A stretch of DNA of 64,000 bases from Sinorhizobium saheli (GCF_001651875.1 NZ_LNQB01000072.1:62001-126000), one strand, 5' to 3'; positions 19,891-28,931 are shown, counted from the stretch's first letter. Numbers and translations are program-made. Notes: generated by a model not told the origin, from the sequence alone.

Positions 19891-21475
19891 GGGCGGCTCC
19901 CGCTTCGCCGTGAATGCCACCCATCAGCAGACCGATCTTCTCGCGCGAGAGTTCGCGCGCCGGATAAGGATCGGAAAGGCGACCCTCGCTGATCACCGCG
20001 ATTTCCGTCGCAACTTCGAATATCTCGTCGAGGTCCTGGCTGATCACCAGCACGGCGGAGCCGGCCCTGGCGAGATCGACAAGGGCCTGGCGGATGCGGC
20101 TCGCCGCGCCTGCGTCTACGCCCCAGGTGGGCTGGTTGACGACGAGGACGGCGGGCTGGCGGTCGAGCTCGCGGCCGACGATGAATTTCTGAAGGTTGCC
20201 GCCCGAGAGGGAACCGGCTGGCGGATCCTCGCCGCTCTTTCGAACATCCATCGCCTCGGAAATCCGCTTCGTCGCCGCCTTGACCGCACCTTGGCGAATG
20301 ATCTTCAGCAAGCCGCCGCCAAGGAAGGCCCGCCGGTCGGACCGGTGGCGCGCGAGCACCAGGTTGTCGGAGAGCGAGAGTGTCGAGACGGCGGCATGTC
20401 CGTGCCGTTCCTCAGGAACGAAGCCCGCACCGATCAGGCGGCGCGCATTGATGTTCTTGGTTCCGACCGGCCTCTGGCGGATCTGGACGGCATTGTCGTC
20501 GGCCACCGTATATTCGCCGGAGAGCGCGTCGAAAAGTTCGCCCTGCCCGTTGCCGGCGACGCCCGCGATCGCCAGGACCTCACCGGACCTGACCTTGAGG
20601 CAGACGTCTTTCAACGACACCGCGAAAGGCGTGCGCGCTGCGACGGAGAGGTGCCGCGCCTCCAGTTGCACATCGCCCCTGGTGTTCGTGCCCTCCGCCG
20701 TGACGACAGCGACGTCGCTGCCGACCATCATTCGCGCGAGCGAAGCCGGCGTTTCGGCCCGCGGGTCGCAGGCACCGGTGACCTTGCCGTGCCGCAGGAC
20801 TGTTGCCCGGTCGCAAAGGCGTTGAACCTCTTCCAGGCGATGGCTGATATAGAGGACGGAACGCCCCTCGGACTTCAGCTTCCGGAGCGTTTCGAACAGA
20901 CGATCGGCCTCCTGCGGCGTCAGCACCGAGGTCGGCTCGTCGAGGATGATGAGCTGCGGATTCTGCAGCAGCGCCCGCACGATCTCGATGCGCTGCCGCT
21001 CACCGACGGAGAGATCGGCGACATGCGCGTTCGGATCGAGCGGCAGCCCGTAGACATGCGAAAGTCGAGACGCCTCCTCGGCAACGCGCGTGAGCGAGAC
21101 GTTCCGGTCCATGGAGAGCGCGATGTTCTCAGCGACCGTCAGCGCCTCGAAAAGGGAAAAGTGCTGGAAAACCATGCCGATGCCGAGCTTGCGCGCGTCA
21201 CCGGGGCTGTTGATGCGAACATTCTCTCCCTGCCAGATGATCTCGCCGGCGCTCGGCGCCAGCACGCCGAAGAGCATCTTCACCAGGGTGGACTTTCCGG
21301 CCCCGTTTTCGCCAAGCAGCGCGTGGATTTCGCCGGGTTCTATGTGCAGATCGATTGCATTGCAGGCCGTGAACGAGCCGAACAATTTCGTGAGCTTGCT
21401 CACGGCCAGCAGCGGACCGCTCGCAATTTGTCCCTTAACAGGCACGCCGCCCTCTTTCCCCTCTTCGATTCCCAT
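19880..21475 (-). CDS. ABC transporter ATP-binding protein (tandem ATPase, BMP/nucleoside type)
   Basis: A 531-residue protein with two ABC domains. The first has Walker A GENGAGKST near residues 54-62, ABC signature LSVGERQRIEI and Walker B LIILDEPT. The second has a weaker Walker A region (AGVAGNGQGELFDALSG) and signature LSGGNLQKF, as usual for sugar/nucleoside-type tandem ATPases. It is the first gene of the four-gene importer and energises the two downstream permeases. Confidence 0.94.
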   Translation of the reverse strand: MGIEEGKEGGVPVKGQIASGPLLAVSKLTKLFGSFTACNAIDLHIEPGEIHALLGENGAGKSTLVKMLFGVLAPSAGEIIWQGENVRINSPGDARKLGIGMVFQHFSLFEALTVAENIALSMDRNVSLTRVAEEASRLSHVYGLPLDPNAHVADLSVGERQRIEIVRALLQNPQLIILDEPTSVLTPQEADRLFETLRKLKSEGRSVLYISHRLEEVQRLCDRATVLRHGKVTGACDPRAETPASLARMMVGSDVAVVTAEGTNTRGDVQLEARHLSVAARTPFAVSLKDVCLKVRSGEVLAIAGVAGNGQGELFDALSGEYTVADDNAVQIRQRPVGTKNINARRLIGAGFVPEERHGHAAVSTLSLSDNLVLARHRSDRRAFLGGGLLKIIRQGAVKAATKRISEAMDVRKSGEDPPAGSLSGGNLQKFIVGRELDRQPAVLVVNQPTWGVDAGAASRIRQALVDLARAGSAVLVISQDLDEIFEVATEIAVISEGRLSDPYPARELSREKIGLLMGGIHGEAGAAHAH

Positions 21476-21478
21476 CGG

Positions 21479-22456
21479 TCAGGGAATCAACAATGTCGTT
21501 CCACTCGTTTTTCTTGCTTCGAGATCCGTATGCGCCAGGCCGGCTTCGGCGAGCGGATAGGTCTGGTTGATATTGATACGCACTTTGTTGCTTTGCACAA
21601 CATCAAACAGGGAATTTGCACATGCCTCCAAGGCCGGCCGGGTCGCGACATAGCTGAAGAGTGTCGGGCGGGTCGCGAAGAGCGAGCCCTTCTGCGCCAG
21701 GATGCCGATGTTGAAGGCCTCGACCGCGCCGGAAGAATTGCCGAAGCTCACCCAGAGGCCGCGCGGCTTCAGGCAATCGAGCGAAGCGGGAAAGGTGTCG
21801 CGTCCGACGGAATCATAGACGACATCGACGCCGCGGCCGCCGGTCAGTTCCTTGACCCGGGTGACGAAGTTCTCCGTGCGGTAGTTGATGACGTGGTCGT
21901 AGCCATGGGCGAGAGCCAGGTCGATCTTCTCCTGCGATCCCGCCGTGCCGATCACCGTTGCGCCGAGCGCCTTGGCCCATTGCCCGGCAATCAGTCCGAC
22001 GCCGCCGGCGGCCGCATGAAAAAGCAGGGTCGTGTCGGGACCGACCTCGAAGGTCTGGTTCAAGAGATATTGCGCGGTCATGCCCTTGAGCATCATCGCG
22101 GCAGCGGTCTCCAGGCCGATTCCGTCAGGCACCTTCACGAGTTGCGACGCATCGACGTTGCGTTCGCTCGCATAGGCGCCGTCGGCGGACGCATAGGCTA
22201 CCCGGTCGCCGACCGAGAACAGGGCGACCCCGTCCCCGACCGCAGTCACGATGCCTGCGCCCTCCTTGCCGGGGATGAAGGGCAGGCCGGTCGCGGACTT
22301 GTAAAGGCCGGTGCGGAAATAGACGTCGATGAAGTTGAGGCCGATCGCCACCTGGCGGATCTGCACCTCGCCGGGGCCCGGTGCCGCGAGTGTAACGCCC
22401 TCCATCTTCAGAACTTCCGGTCCGCCGAGTTCGCGAACGACGATCGCCTGTGCCAT
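21479..22456 (-). CDS. NADPH:quinone oxidoreductase, zinc-independent MDR family
   Basis: A 325-residue zeta-crystallin-like quinone reductase of the medium-chain dehydrogenase superfamily. I chose the ATG at 22456 (MAQAIVVRELGGPEVL), the typical beginning of QorA-type proteins; the frame continues upstream but without homology-like sequence. The nucleotide-binding loop AAAGGVGLIAGQWAKALGA is near residues 147-165. Zinc-ligand cysteines of the alcohol dehydrogenases are absent, as in the family. The downstream transporter ATPase starts 3 bp after its stop, which may be coincidence or cotranscription. Confidence 0.92.
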   Translation of the reverse strand: MAQAIVVRELGGPEVLKMEGVTLAAPGPGEVQIRQVAIGLNFIDVYFRTGLYKSATGLPFIPGKEGAGIVTAVGDGVALFSVGDRVAYASADGAYASERNVDASQLVKVPDGIGLETAAAMMLKGMTAQYLLNQTFEVGPDTTLLFHAAAGGVGLIAGQWAKALGATVIGTAGSQEKIDLALAHGYDHVINYRTENFVTRVKELTGGRGVDVVYDSVGRDTFPASLDCLKPRGLWVSFGNSSGAVEAFNIGILAQKGSLFATRPTLFSYVATRPALEACANSLFDVVQSNKVRININQTYPLAEAGLAHTDLEARKTSGTTLLIP

Positions 22457-22532
22457 GACAAACTCCTTACGATGTGATCGATCTGGTGACGTGGAGCGCG
22501 GCGCGCAATCCGCTCCCGCCTCGCCCCATCCC

Positions 22533-23258
22533 CTAGGCGCGCCCGAGATCGGGGAAAAGCTGCAGGATGAAACCGATGACGTAGAGATAGAGCCCGGTCG
22601 CCACGACGCCAATGACCACCCAGGGCGGCGTCTCGAAATGCAGCAGCAGCGCATACATGCCGAGGGCCGACCAGGCGAGGAAGACGCCGAGATTGAGCGG
22701 CCTCAGCCTCTTCACCCGCACCGGATGAAGGAAATTGATCGGCAGGAACGTCAGCACCACCGACAGGAAAACGACAATTGACGCCGTCACTTCGCTCGCC
22801 CGGATGACAAAGAGGGTGAAGACGATCATGTTCCAGACGACCGGAAAACCGGAGAAGAAATATTCGTCCGTCTTCATGCCCATGTCGGCATAGTAGATGG
22901 CGCTCGATACGACGATCGCCCCCGCCGCCACGAAGGACCAGGGCTCGCCGATCATGCCGCTTTGATAAAGCGCAAAGGCCGGCAGGAGCACATAGGTCAC
23001 GTAGTCGATGACATTGTCGAGGGTGTCGCCAGACCAGTTCGGCAGCACTTCCTTGACCTGGACCTTGCGCGCGATCGGCCCGTCAATGCCGTCGACGAGC
23101 AGCGCCAGTCCGAGCCACCAGAACATGTCTACGAACCGGTGCTCGGCAGCGGCAACGACGCCGAGAAAGGCGAGAAACGAGCCGGACGCCGTGAGGATGT
23201 GCACGGAGAAGGCGCGGATCTCGGCATAGGGAACGCGTCTGTAATTGAAGAACTTCAT
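22533..23258 (-). CDS. pcs: phosphatidylcholine synthase
   Basis: Pcs condenses CDP-diacylglycerol with choline to give phosphatidylcholine, a pathway typical of bacteria living with eukaryotic hosts, including rhizobia. The 241-residue length is as expected. The CDP-alcohol phosphotransferase signature is visible across residues 57-84 as DGIDGPIAR, then SGDTLDNVIDYV with its three conserved Asp residues. About seven or eight membrane segments follow. The sequence from MKFFNYRRVPYAEIRAFSVH onward matches what I remember of Sinorhizobium Pcs. Confidence 0.95.
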   Translation of the reverse strand: MKFFNYRRVPYAEIRAFSVHILTASGSFLAFLGVVAAAEHRFVDMFWWLGLALLVDGIDGPIARKVQVKEVLPNWSGDTLDNVIDYVTYVLLPAFALYQSGMIGEPWSFVAAGAIVVSSAIYYADMGMKTDEYFFSGFPVVWNMIVFTLFVIRASEVTASIVVFLSVVLTFLPINFLHPVRVKRLRPLNLGVFLAWSALGMYALLLHFETPPWVVIGVVATGLYLYVIGFILQLFPDLGRA

Positions 23259-23533
23259 GTGCGAACGCCGCCTGTCCCCTTATCGGTCCCGTCATGCCGT
23301 CGGCCGACCGCCGCTGTCGCTGCCGGCCCAACTTTCGCCGTAATATGCACCGTTTGCGCGCCATCGCCAGCAAAATCTCCAACCGCGCGGGCTCGTCGGC
23401 GGCATTGTCCTGTGGACACGCAGCGATGCGGCTCAATTGATTTGAGCCCATTTATTTCAATGGGCTAAGCGGGTAGAACAGAAACAAGAGAGCAAAGGAA
23501 GGGCGGGCAACCGCACGGGAGGTCCTGTCGGCC

Positions 23534-24745
23534 ATGGGTCACTACGACATCGTCATCATCGGCGCGGGGCTTGCCGGTTCGCTTGCAGCGATCGCGCTTG
23601 CCCGCGAAGGCCATCGCGTCGCGCTCGTGGGGCCGAGGCCGGCGATCGCCGACGGCCGCACCACCGCTCTCATGGACCAGTCGATCGAGTACCTCAAGAC
23701 GCTCGACCTGTGGGACGAGGTCGCGCCGCTGACCGCGCCGCTCGTCGCTATCCACATCATCGACGGGACGAAGCGGCTGTTGCGGGCGCCGCCGGTCAAT
23801 TTCCGCGCCTCCGAGGTGGGGATTGAGGCCTTCGGCTACAACATACCGAATGCGCCCTTCCTGGAGATTCTTGAAAGGCGCGAAGCGGCCCTGCCGACGC
23901 TCACGCGCCTGACGGCGGCTGCGACCACGTTCGACTTCGCCGATACTGAAGTCCGCATCGGCCTCGGCGACGGCAGCACGATCACGGCCGATCTGGTCGT
24001 CGGCGCCGACGGCCGGCGCTCGCCGGTCAGGGAGGCGGCGGATATCGGCGTCCACACATGGTCCTACCCGCAAGCGGCCGTGGTCCTCAACTTCAGCCAC
24101 GAACTGCCGCATCAGAACGTCTCCACGGAATTCCACACGGAAAGCGGCCCGTTCACCCAGGTTCCGCTTCCCGGCAATCGCTCGAGCCTCGTCTGGGTCC
24201 AGACGCCGCGCGATGCGGAGGAGACGCTGAAGCTGCCGGTGGACCTGCTGTCGCGAACCATCGAGTACCGCATGGAGTCGATCCTCGGCAAGGTGGCGGT
24301 CGAGGGCGCCCCGCAGTCCTTTCCGCTCTCGGGCCTGACGGCCCGCCGCTTCGGCAGGGGCCGCGTCATGCTCGTCGGCGAGGCCGCCCACGCCTTCCCC
24401 CCGATCGGCGCCCAGGGGCTAAACCTCAGCCTTCGCGACGTCATGACCGTTGTCGAGCTCGTCGGCCCGCCTTCCGGCAGCCGCCTGCCGGCGGACACCG
24501 GCGACCGGTTCGACGGCCGCCGGCGCATGGACATCGTCAGCCGCACGGCGAGCGTGGACCTCCTCAACCGTTCGCTGCTCTCCGGCTTCCTGCCCGTGCA
24601 GGCGATGCGGGCAATCGGCCTGCAGCTTCTTTCCTCCGCCGGTCCGCTGCGCGGCCTGCTGATGCGCGAAGGCATCCATCCGGGCAGCGCTCTGCAATCG
24701 CTCAAGGAGAGCCTAAGGGAAAAGATCAGCCGGAAGAGCGCCTGA
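23534..24745 (+). CDS. UbiH/UbiF-type FAD-dependent hydroxylase
   Basis: A 403-residue flavoprotein monooxygenase of the ubiquinone-hydroxylase family. The N-terminal FAD motif IIGAGLAGSLAAIALAREG spans residues 7-25; the second motif VGADGRRSPVR is near 155-165 and the third GEAAHAFPPIGAQGLNL near 283-299. It probably acts in ubiquinone biosynthesis, but the hydroxylated ring position cannot be told. Its 3' end overlaps the convergent AEC gene by 33 bp. Confidence 0.9.
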   Translation: MGHYDIVIIGAGLAGSLAAIALAREGHRVALVGPRPAIADGRTTALMDQSIEYLKTLDLWDEVAPLTAPLVAIHIIDGTKRLLRAPPVNFRASEVGIEAFGYNIPNAPFLEILERREAALPTLTRLTAAATTFDFADTEVRIGLGDGSTITADLVVGADGRRSPVREAADIGVHTWSYPQAAVVLNFSHELPHQNVSTEFHTESGPFTQVPLPGNRSSLVWVQTPRDAEETLKLPVDLLSRTIEYRMESILGKVAVEGAPQSFPLSGLTARRFGRGRVMLVGEAAHAFPPIGAQGLNLSLRDVMTVVELVGPPSGSRLPADTGDRFDGRRRMDIVSRTASVDLLNRSLLSGFLPVQAMRAIGLQLLSSAGPLRGLLMREGIHPGSALQSLKESLREKISRKSA

Positions 24746-25678
24746 CCGGATCAGATAGAGGAGACCGGTCACCGTCGCGACCGAGAGCAGCGTGGTTATC
24801 AGGATCGTTGCGGATGCGCGTTCCTGCCAGACGCTGTACTGATGGCCGATCACGAAGACATTCGTTGCCGTCGGCAAGGCGGCGAGCAGCACGGCCGTCT
24901 GCACCCAGACGGGATCGTAGGCACCGCCGAGGCTTAGTGCCAGATACATCAGAACCGGATGCAGGACGAGCTTCGCCGGCACGATATAGCCGATCTCCAC
25001 CGGAATCCGCTTGAGCGGCCTTAGCGCCAGCGTGACGCCCATGGCGAACAGGGCGCAAGGGGCGGCAGCCTGCGCCAGATAGTCGATCAGCCTCTGGACC
25101 GGCAGCGGCGGCTGAACGGAAAGAAAGGCGGCAGCGACACCGGCAAATGTCGACAGGATGAATGGATGCAGCGCAATCCGGCGGGCGATGCCGAGCACGA
25201 GCGCAGCCGGCTTCCGCTTGCCGCCGCCGGTTAGAGCCATCATCGCAGGCGCGACGGTGAAATGCGCCGCGTTCTCGAAGCAGAAGATCAGGGCCACCGG
25301 AACGGCAGCGGCCTCACCGAGCGCCAGCAGCGCGAGGCCGGGTCCCATATAGCCGATGTTGCCATAGGCGGCGGCAAATCCCTGGATCGTCGCCTCTCCG
25401 ATCGTGTTCCGGCGCAGGAAGAGGCCGATCGCGAAGATCAGCACAAAGACGCAATAGGTCGTACCGACGCTGGTCAGAATGAAATCGGCGCGGGTGAGCT
25501 CTTCGATCGGCGTGCGGGAGACCAGCTTGAAGAAGAGCGCCGGCAGCGCGAGGTAGAGGATGAAGGTGTTCAGCCAGCCCATCGCTTCGCCCGGATGATC
25601 GACGAAACGCGCCGTAAGATAGCCGAGAAAGATGAGGCCGAAGAACGGCAGTACCAGCCCTGCAATTTCCGCCATCAT
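24713..25678 (-). CDS. AEC (auxin efflux carrier) family transporter
   Basis: A 321-residue permease with about ten hydrophobic segments (first at about residues 5-24, LVLPFFGLIFLGYLTARF). The AEC/malonate-type domain is recognised by the FILYLALPALFFKLVSRTP segment near 39-57 and the conserved GNIGYMGPGLALLALG near 107-122. Substrates in the family are small organic anions; none can be assigned here. It converges with, and overlaps, the UbiH-like gene. Confidence 0.88.
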   Translation of the reverse strand: MMAEIAGLVLPFFGLIFLGYLTARFVDHPGEAMGWLNTFILYLALPALFFKLVSRTPIEELTRADFILTSVGTTYCVFVLIFAIGLFLRRNTIGEATIQGFAAAYGNIGYMGPGLALLALGEAAAVPVALIFCFENAAHFTVAPAMMALTGGGKRKPAALVLGIARRIALHPFILSTFAGVAAAFLSVQPPLPVQRLIDYLAQAAAPCALFAMGVTLALRPLKRIPVEIGYIVPAKLVLHPVLMYLALSLGGAYDPVWVQTAVLLAALPTATNVFVIGHQYSVWQERASATILITTLLSVATVTGLLYLIRSGALPADLFP

Positions 25679-25707
25679 CCCTCCCCGGCGCTGCTGCTCG
25701 AGCGTGC

Positions 25708-26451
25708 TTAACCGATTTGCGACAGGACGGGGAAGGTCTGCTGGAACCAGATCGCGACGGAGCTCACGAAACCGAAGAGGAAGGCGAGGCCTGCGGCAAC
25801 GAGAAAGCCCCCCATCAGCTTTTCGACCAGGCCGAGATGGCGGCGAAAACGCGACAGGAAGCGCATGAAGGCGCCGGAAAAGCCGGCGGCGATCCAGAAC
25901 GGCACGGCGAGGCCGAGCGAATAGATCGCGAGCAGCAGGGCGCCGTCGGCGACTGTGTCGCGCGCGGCGGCAACGCCGAGGATGGTGCCGAGCACCGGGC
26001 CGATGCAGGGCGTCCAGCCGAAGGCGAAGGCGAGCCCCATGATATAGGCCCCCGAGAGTGTCGCCGGCCGACCCCCATGGAAGCGCGCCTCGCGGGTCAA
26101 AAGGCCGATGCGGAGAACGCCGAGGAAGTGCAGCCCCATGACGATGATGATGACGCCGCCGATACGCGACAGGAGGTCGATGTGCTGCCGGAGCAGGAGT
26201 CCGATCGACGAAGCCCCTGCCCCGAGCGCGACGAAGACGGTGGCAAAGCCGAGCGTGAAGAACAGCGCCGTTGGCAGGACGGCCCTGCGGGTCCTCGCGA
26301 CCGCCGCGGCATCCCCGCCGCGATACTGATCGACGGAGACGCCGGCCATATAGCAGAGGTAGGGCGGAACGAGCGGCAGGACGCAGGGCGACAGGAACGA
26401 CAGCGCGCCCGCGAGAACAGCAGTCCAGATGGAAATATCGGCGATCGACAA
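25708..26451 (-). CDS. ccdA: cytochrome c biogenesis protein CcdA
   Basis: A 247-residue, six-helix membrane protein that carries electrons from cytoplasmic thioredoxin to periplasmic thiol-disulfide proteins. The redox cysteines are in LSFLSPCVLPLVPPYLCYM near residues 18-36 and FGWTPCIGPVLG near 143-154. It is on the same strand as the AEC gene, 29 bp upstream of it, but has no obvious functional link to it. Confidence 0.95.
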   Translation of the reverse strand: MSIADISIWTAVLAGALSFLSPCVLPLVPPYLCYMAGVSVDQYRGGDAAAVARTRRAVLPTALFFTLGFATVFVALGAGASSIGLLLRQHIDLLSRIGGVIIIVMGLHFLGVLRIGLLTREARFHGGRPATLSGAYIMGLAFAFGWTPCIGPVLGTILGVAAARDTVADGALLLAIYSLGLAVPFWIAAGFSGAFMRFLSRFRRHLGLVEKLMGGFLVAAGLAFLFGFVSSVAIWFQQTFPVLSQIG

Positions 26452-26702
26452 GGTTTCAGAACTCCGGCACGCGGCTTGCCGCCTTCTTTACCCGCATGTA
26501 TACCTTGAAACCAATCACCTTTCGGCGATCATTTTGCCGCATGGGTTGAGACCCGAGACCCGACGCGCCGGAAAATGGTCTTCGCATCGCGCTTGGAACC
26601 GAGCCCATATCCACCGGGGAATCGCAATTTTTGGGTTGACCGGCACGAAGCGCGCGTGCATATGTCCGCCCACTTCCGCCGGGCGCGCAACGCACGGCAC
26701 GG

Positions 26703-26778
26703 GAGCGCGTAGCTCAGTCGGTAGAGCAACTGACTTTTAATCAGTAGGTCCAGGGTTCGAATCCCTGCGCGCTCACCA
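26703..26778 (+). tRNA. tRNA-Lys (UUU)
   Basis: A 76-nt cloverleaf with encoded CCA. The acceptor stem GAGCGCG/CGCGCTC is perfect, the anticodon loop is CTTTTAA (anticodon TTT), and the T arm carries GGTTCGAATCC. Confidence 0.98.
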
Positions 26779-27225
26779 AAAATACAAGAAAATCAGTTCG
26801 ATATAGTTTCTAAGACGAAACAAAAAATCAGGCGCCGACTCGCTAGGGAAAACCTGGCGGAAGATTCGGCCTTTCGTTTTCGCCGGGACGCTATCCCATT
26901 CTTTGCCCCTGCCCGCGCCGTCGAAAATCAAGCTCGGCCTCACCGAGGTCGCCGACCATTTCAGCCGCGCCCATCCGCCCGGCCCGGCCCATCAACTCAC
27001 GTTCCCGATCCTTGAGGCACCATTGCGTCCGGGAAGCAATGCTATTGTCCGGGAATACCTTCACTGAGCCTGCAGGTCGGCCGGCTCGAATCCAAGGATC
27101 GAGTTGCTCACAATCGCGCGCACCGTCTTTTCACAGGCTCGGGCCTAGAAAGCCGGCGTGTCGATTTCGGCCGATCCCCTTCGATTAAGAGGGAGCGCCG
27201 TGAGCCCGTCAAAGGAGAGACAAGT
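26779..27225. other. gene-poor region after tRNA-Lys with possible degenerate coding
   Basis: No intact gene is seen. On the minus strand, 26891-27035 reads as a protein-like tail (VKVFPDNSIASRTQWC, later GDLGEAELDFRRR) ending in a TAG at 26891, but without a start or ribosome binding site. A second frame near 27060-27130 also ends in a protein-like tail. This may be the eroded remains of a gene next to the tRNA. I cannot name it. Confidence 0.35.
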
Positions 27226-27535
27226 ATGGCTGCCATCGAGCATTCCGAACAAGTCGAAATACAGTCGCCGCACCTGATTGGCGTGCGCGCTTTGCAAGCC
27301 GTTTGGATGCTGCTGAAGCATCAGCGAAGGTACCGCCGAAGCTTTAGCCAACTCGCGTTTTGACTCTCGCCTGCTCCGTGACATCGGCTTGGGGAATGAC
27401 GAGCAAGCAAAAGCGAAGCGAGGAAGAGACAGTAATAAGCCACTGGTTACACCGCTGGATAGCAGAACTCCAGTTTTTCTCATTTTGTCGAATCGCGTTC
27501 TCCAGTTGCGACCGACAAGACCATGGAGACCCTGA
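27226..27535 (+). pseudogene. DUF1127-like gene interrupted by a one-base frameshift
   Basis: A strong ribosome binding site (AAAGGAGAGACAAGT) precedes the ATG at 27226. The frame reads MAAIEHSEQVEIQSPH and on to RRSFSQLAF, then stops at 27361. Removing one T from the run at 27358-27361 joins it to FDSRLLRDIGLGNDEQAKAK, the typical DUF1127 C-terminal motif, and that frame stops at 27533-27535, overlapping the ATG of the next gene (TGATG). I read this as a DUF1127 gene broken by a single insertion in a T run, or a sequencing error or frameshift site. Length when joined is about 102 residues. Confidence 0.6.
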
Positions 27536-27882
27536 TGCGCTACCTTTGTCTCTTCTACATCGATCAAACTCTTGCTGATGCCGCCAGCAAGGAGGAATGG
27601 GCCGAGATCGACCGGGAGTCCCACGCTTCCAATGAAGAACTCAAACGATCAGGCCACTATCTCGCCTCCAACGCTCTTGCCGATCCAAAGACCGCCAAGA
27701 CATTGCGCGTTCGTGCCGGCAAGGCGAGTTGGACCGACGGGCCTTTCGCAGAGACGAAGGAGCATCTCGGTGGCTTCCTGCTGATCGAAGCGAAGAGTCT
27801 TGCAGAGGCAATGGAGATCGCGGAGCGGGACTCGCTCGCTCGGATGGGGGCAATCGAGGTGCGTGAGACCGCCGGCTTTTAG
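27535..27882 (+). CDS. YCII-related domain protein
   Basis: A 115-residue protein of the YCII/DGPF family from the chosen ATG at 27535 (MRYLCLFYIDQTLADA), which has GGAG upstream and is the usual family beginning; an ATG at 27523 is also in frame. The conserved WTDGPFAETKEHLGGFLLIEA is split over residues 66-86. Family members are small stand-alone ferredoxin-like proteins often encoded with ECF sigma factors, but no sigma factor gene is adjacent here. Function unknown. Confidence 0.85.
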   Translation: MRYLCLFYIDQTLADAASKEEWAEIDRESHASNEELKRSGHYLASNALADPKTAKTLRVRAGKASWTDGPFAETKEHLGGFLLIEAKSLAEAMEIAERDSLARMGAIEVRETAGF

Positions 27883-28292
27883 ATTGGAAGTGCCCCGACT
27901 TTCCCTTGCGCCAACGGCTTGAATGCCCGAGGGACTTTGGCCGCCTACTTGCAAGAACGACTTGGATATGGCGCGCCCTTTAGGACCTTAGTCCTACAAT
28001 CGCAGCCAAAGGTCCTAGGCCGGTTGCCGAATCCGTCCTGCACTGCATAGTGGTATTCAGGAAGCGCCCTTCGGAGAACCCGTTTGGCGTAAATGGTCCC
28101 AGAGCAAAGCCCCCAACGCCCCCTGACGAGCTCTGGGACCTTCCTCATTTGCGGGATTGAGTCGCCTGGCTTTGCGCCGTCGCTGGAAGTCCCGGAACGA
28201 CCCTTTTTCGCCATCCTAAGGTACTTACAAGGTATTTCCGCAGTAACGACGGATTACACGCAGACACACTTCATGAGTGTTAATTAAATTCC
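27883..28292. other. intergenic region with two inverted repeats
   Basis: No gene is supported here. It contains a 9-bp inverted repeat (TAGGACCTT at 27981-27989, AAGGTCCTA at 28009-28017) and an 11-bp perfect inverted repeat (GGTCCCAGAGC at 28095-28105, GCTCTGGGACC at 28130-28140) with a 24-base loop. Neither is followed by a T run, so they are not classic terminators. Confidence 0.5.
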
Positions 28293-28317
28293 GGAACCAA
28301 TCAAATCTAATAGCGTT
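28293..28317 (+). promoter_or_regulatory. EcfG/RpoE2-type promoter of the DUF1236 gene
   Basis: GGAAC at 28293-28297, a 16-base spacer, then CGTT at 28314-28317. This matches the alphaproteobacterial general-stress sigma factor consensus GGAAC-N16/17-CGTT. It is 32 bp upstream of the ATG at 28349. Confidence 0.75.
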
Positions 28318-28348
28318 CTCCCTCGTGCATAGCAAGGGAGTACGACAG

Positions 28349-28756
28349 ATGAACGCCAAGATCATTATTGTTTCCGCGATCGCAACGGGCATGTTTGCCG
28401 CGCCCGCTATTGCAAATCATGCCAACGAAGGCGCTGTGACCGGTGCCGCAGGTGGTGCCGTTACTGGCGCAATCATCGGCGGACCGGTAGGTGCTGCCAT
28501 CGGCGGCGCGGCCGGATTGGTGGCCGGCGCGGTCATCGCCCCGCCCCCGAGGCACGTCGTGACCTATGTGCGCCAGCAGCCAATGCCCGCGCAGACCTTT
28601 ATGGTCCGGGAACGGATCGCCGTCGGCCGGCCGCTGCCGCGCAACGTCGTCCTGACCCCGATTCCTGAGAACCCCGCTTACGCGTATGCCGTCATCAACC
28701 AGCAGCGCGTGATCGTCGACCCGAAGACCTACACGGTCGTGCAGGTCGTCCAATAA
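28349..28756 (+). CDS. DUF1236 domain-containing secreted protein
   Basis: A 135-residue exported protein. From the chosen ATG (MNAKIIIVSAIATGMFAAPA) it has a Sec signal peptide with cleavage near AIA-NH. Residues 28-65 are a glycine-zipper-like stretch (GAVTGAAGGAVTGAIIGG). The C-terminal DUF1236 domain is recognised by VGRPLPRNVVLTPIPENPAY and the ending RVIVDPKTYTVVQVV. The ORF could be read from 28277, but GGGAGTACGACAG precedes 28349 and the promoter lies between. It is likely part of the general stress response, given the upstream EcfG-type promoter. The molecular role is unknown. Confidence 0.85.
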   Translation: MNAKIIIVSAIATGMFAAPAIANHANEGAVTGAAGGAVTGAIIGGPVGAAIGGAAGLVAGAVIAPPPRHVVTYVRQQPMPAQTFMVRERIAVGRPLPRNVVLTPIPENPAYAYAVINQQRVIVDPKTYTVVQVVQ

Positions 28757-28931
28757 GCCGGGGCGCTCTCTCCGCCGGCAGCGTGTTCGCGCGCCGCCGG
28801 TGGTATCCTCCTCCCGTCCTGTCAGGGGCTTCAAAGGCTGCGACTGTGGCCTATACACATCGATCCCTCATCAAAATCGGTCCCGCCGAGAATCCCTCTT
28901 CCGCCCGAATCGGAATTGTTCTCTATCGAGG

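Noticed and set aside
19772-22477. 901-codon plus-strand open frame
   Set aside because: It lies opposite the ABC ATPase and quinone reductase genes, whose motifs are unmistakable; long antisense frames are expected at this GC content.
27145-27624. 159-codon minus-strand frame opposite the broken DUF1127 gene
   Set aside because: No ribosome binding site or recognisable domain, and it overlaps the start of the YCII gene, which has clear family features.
28803-28815. Isolated CCTCCTCCC sequence between the DUF1236 and 105-residue genes
   Set aside because: It resembles the anti-Shine-Dalgarno loops of the sRNAs, but has no hairpin around it and no terminator after it.
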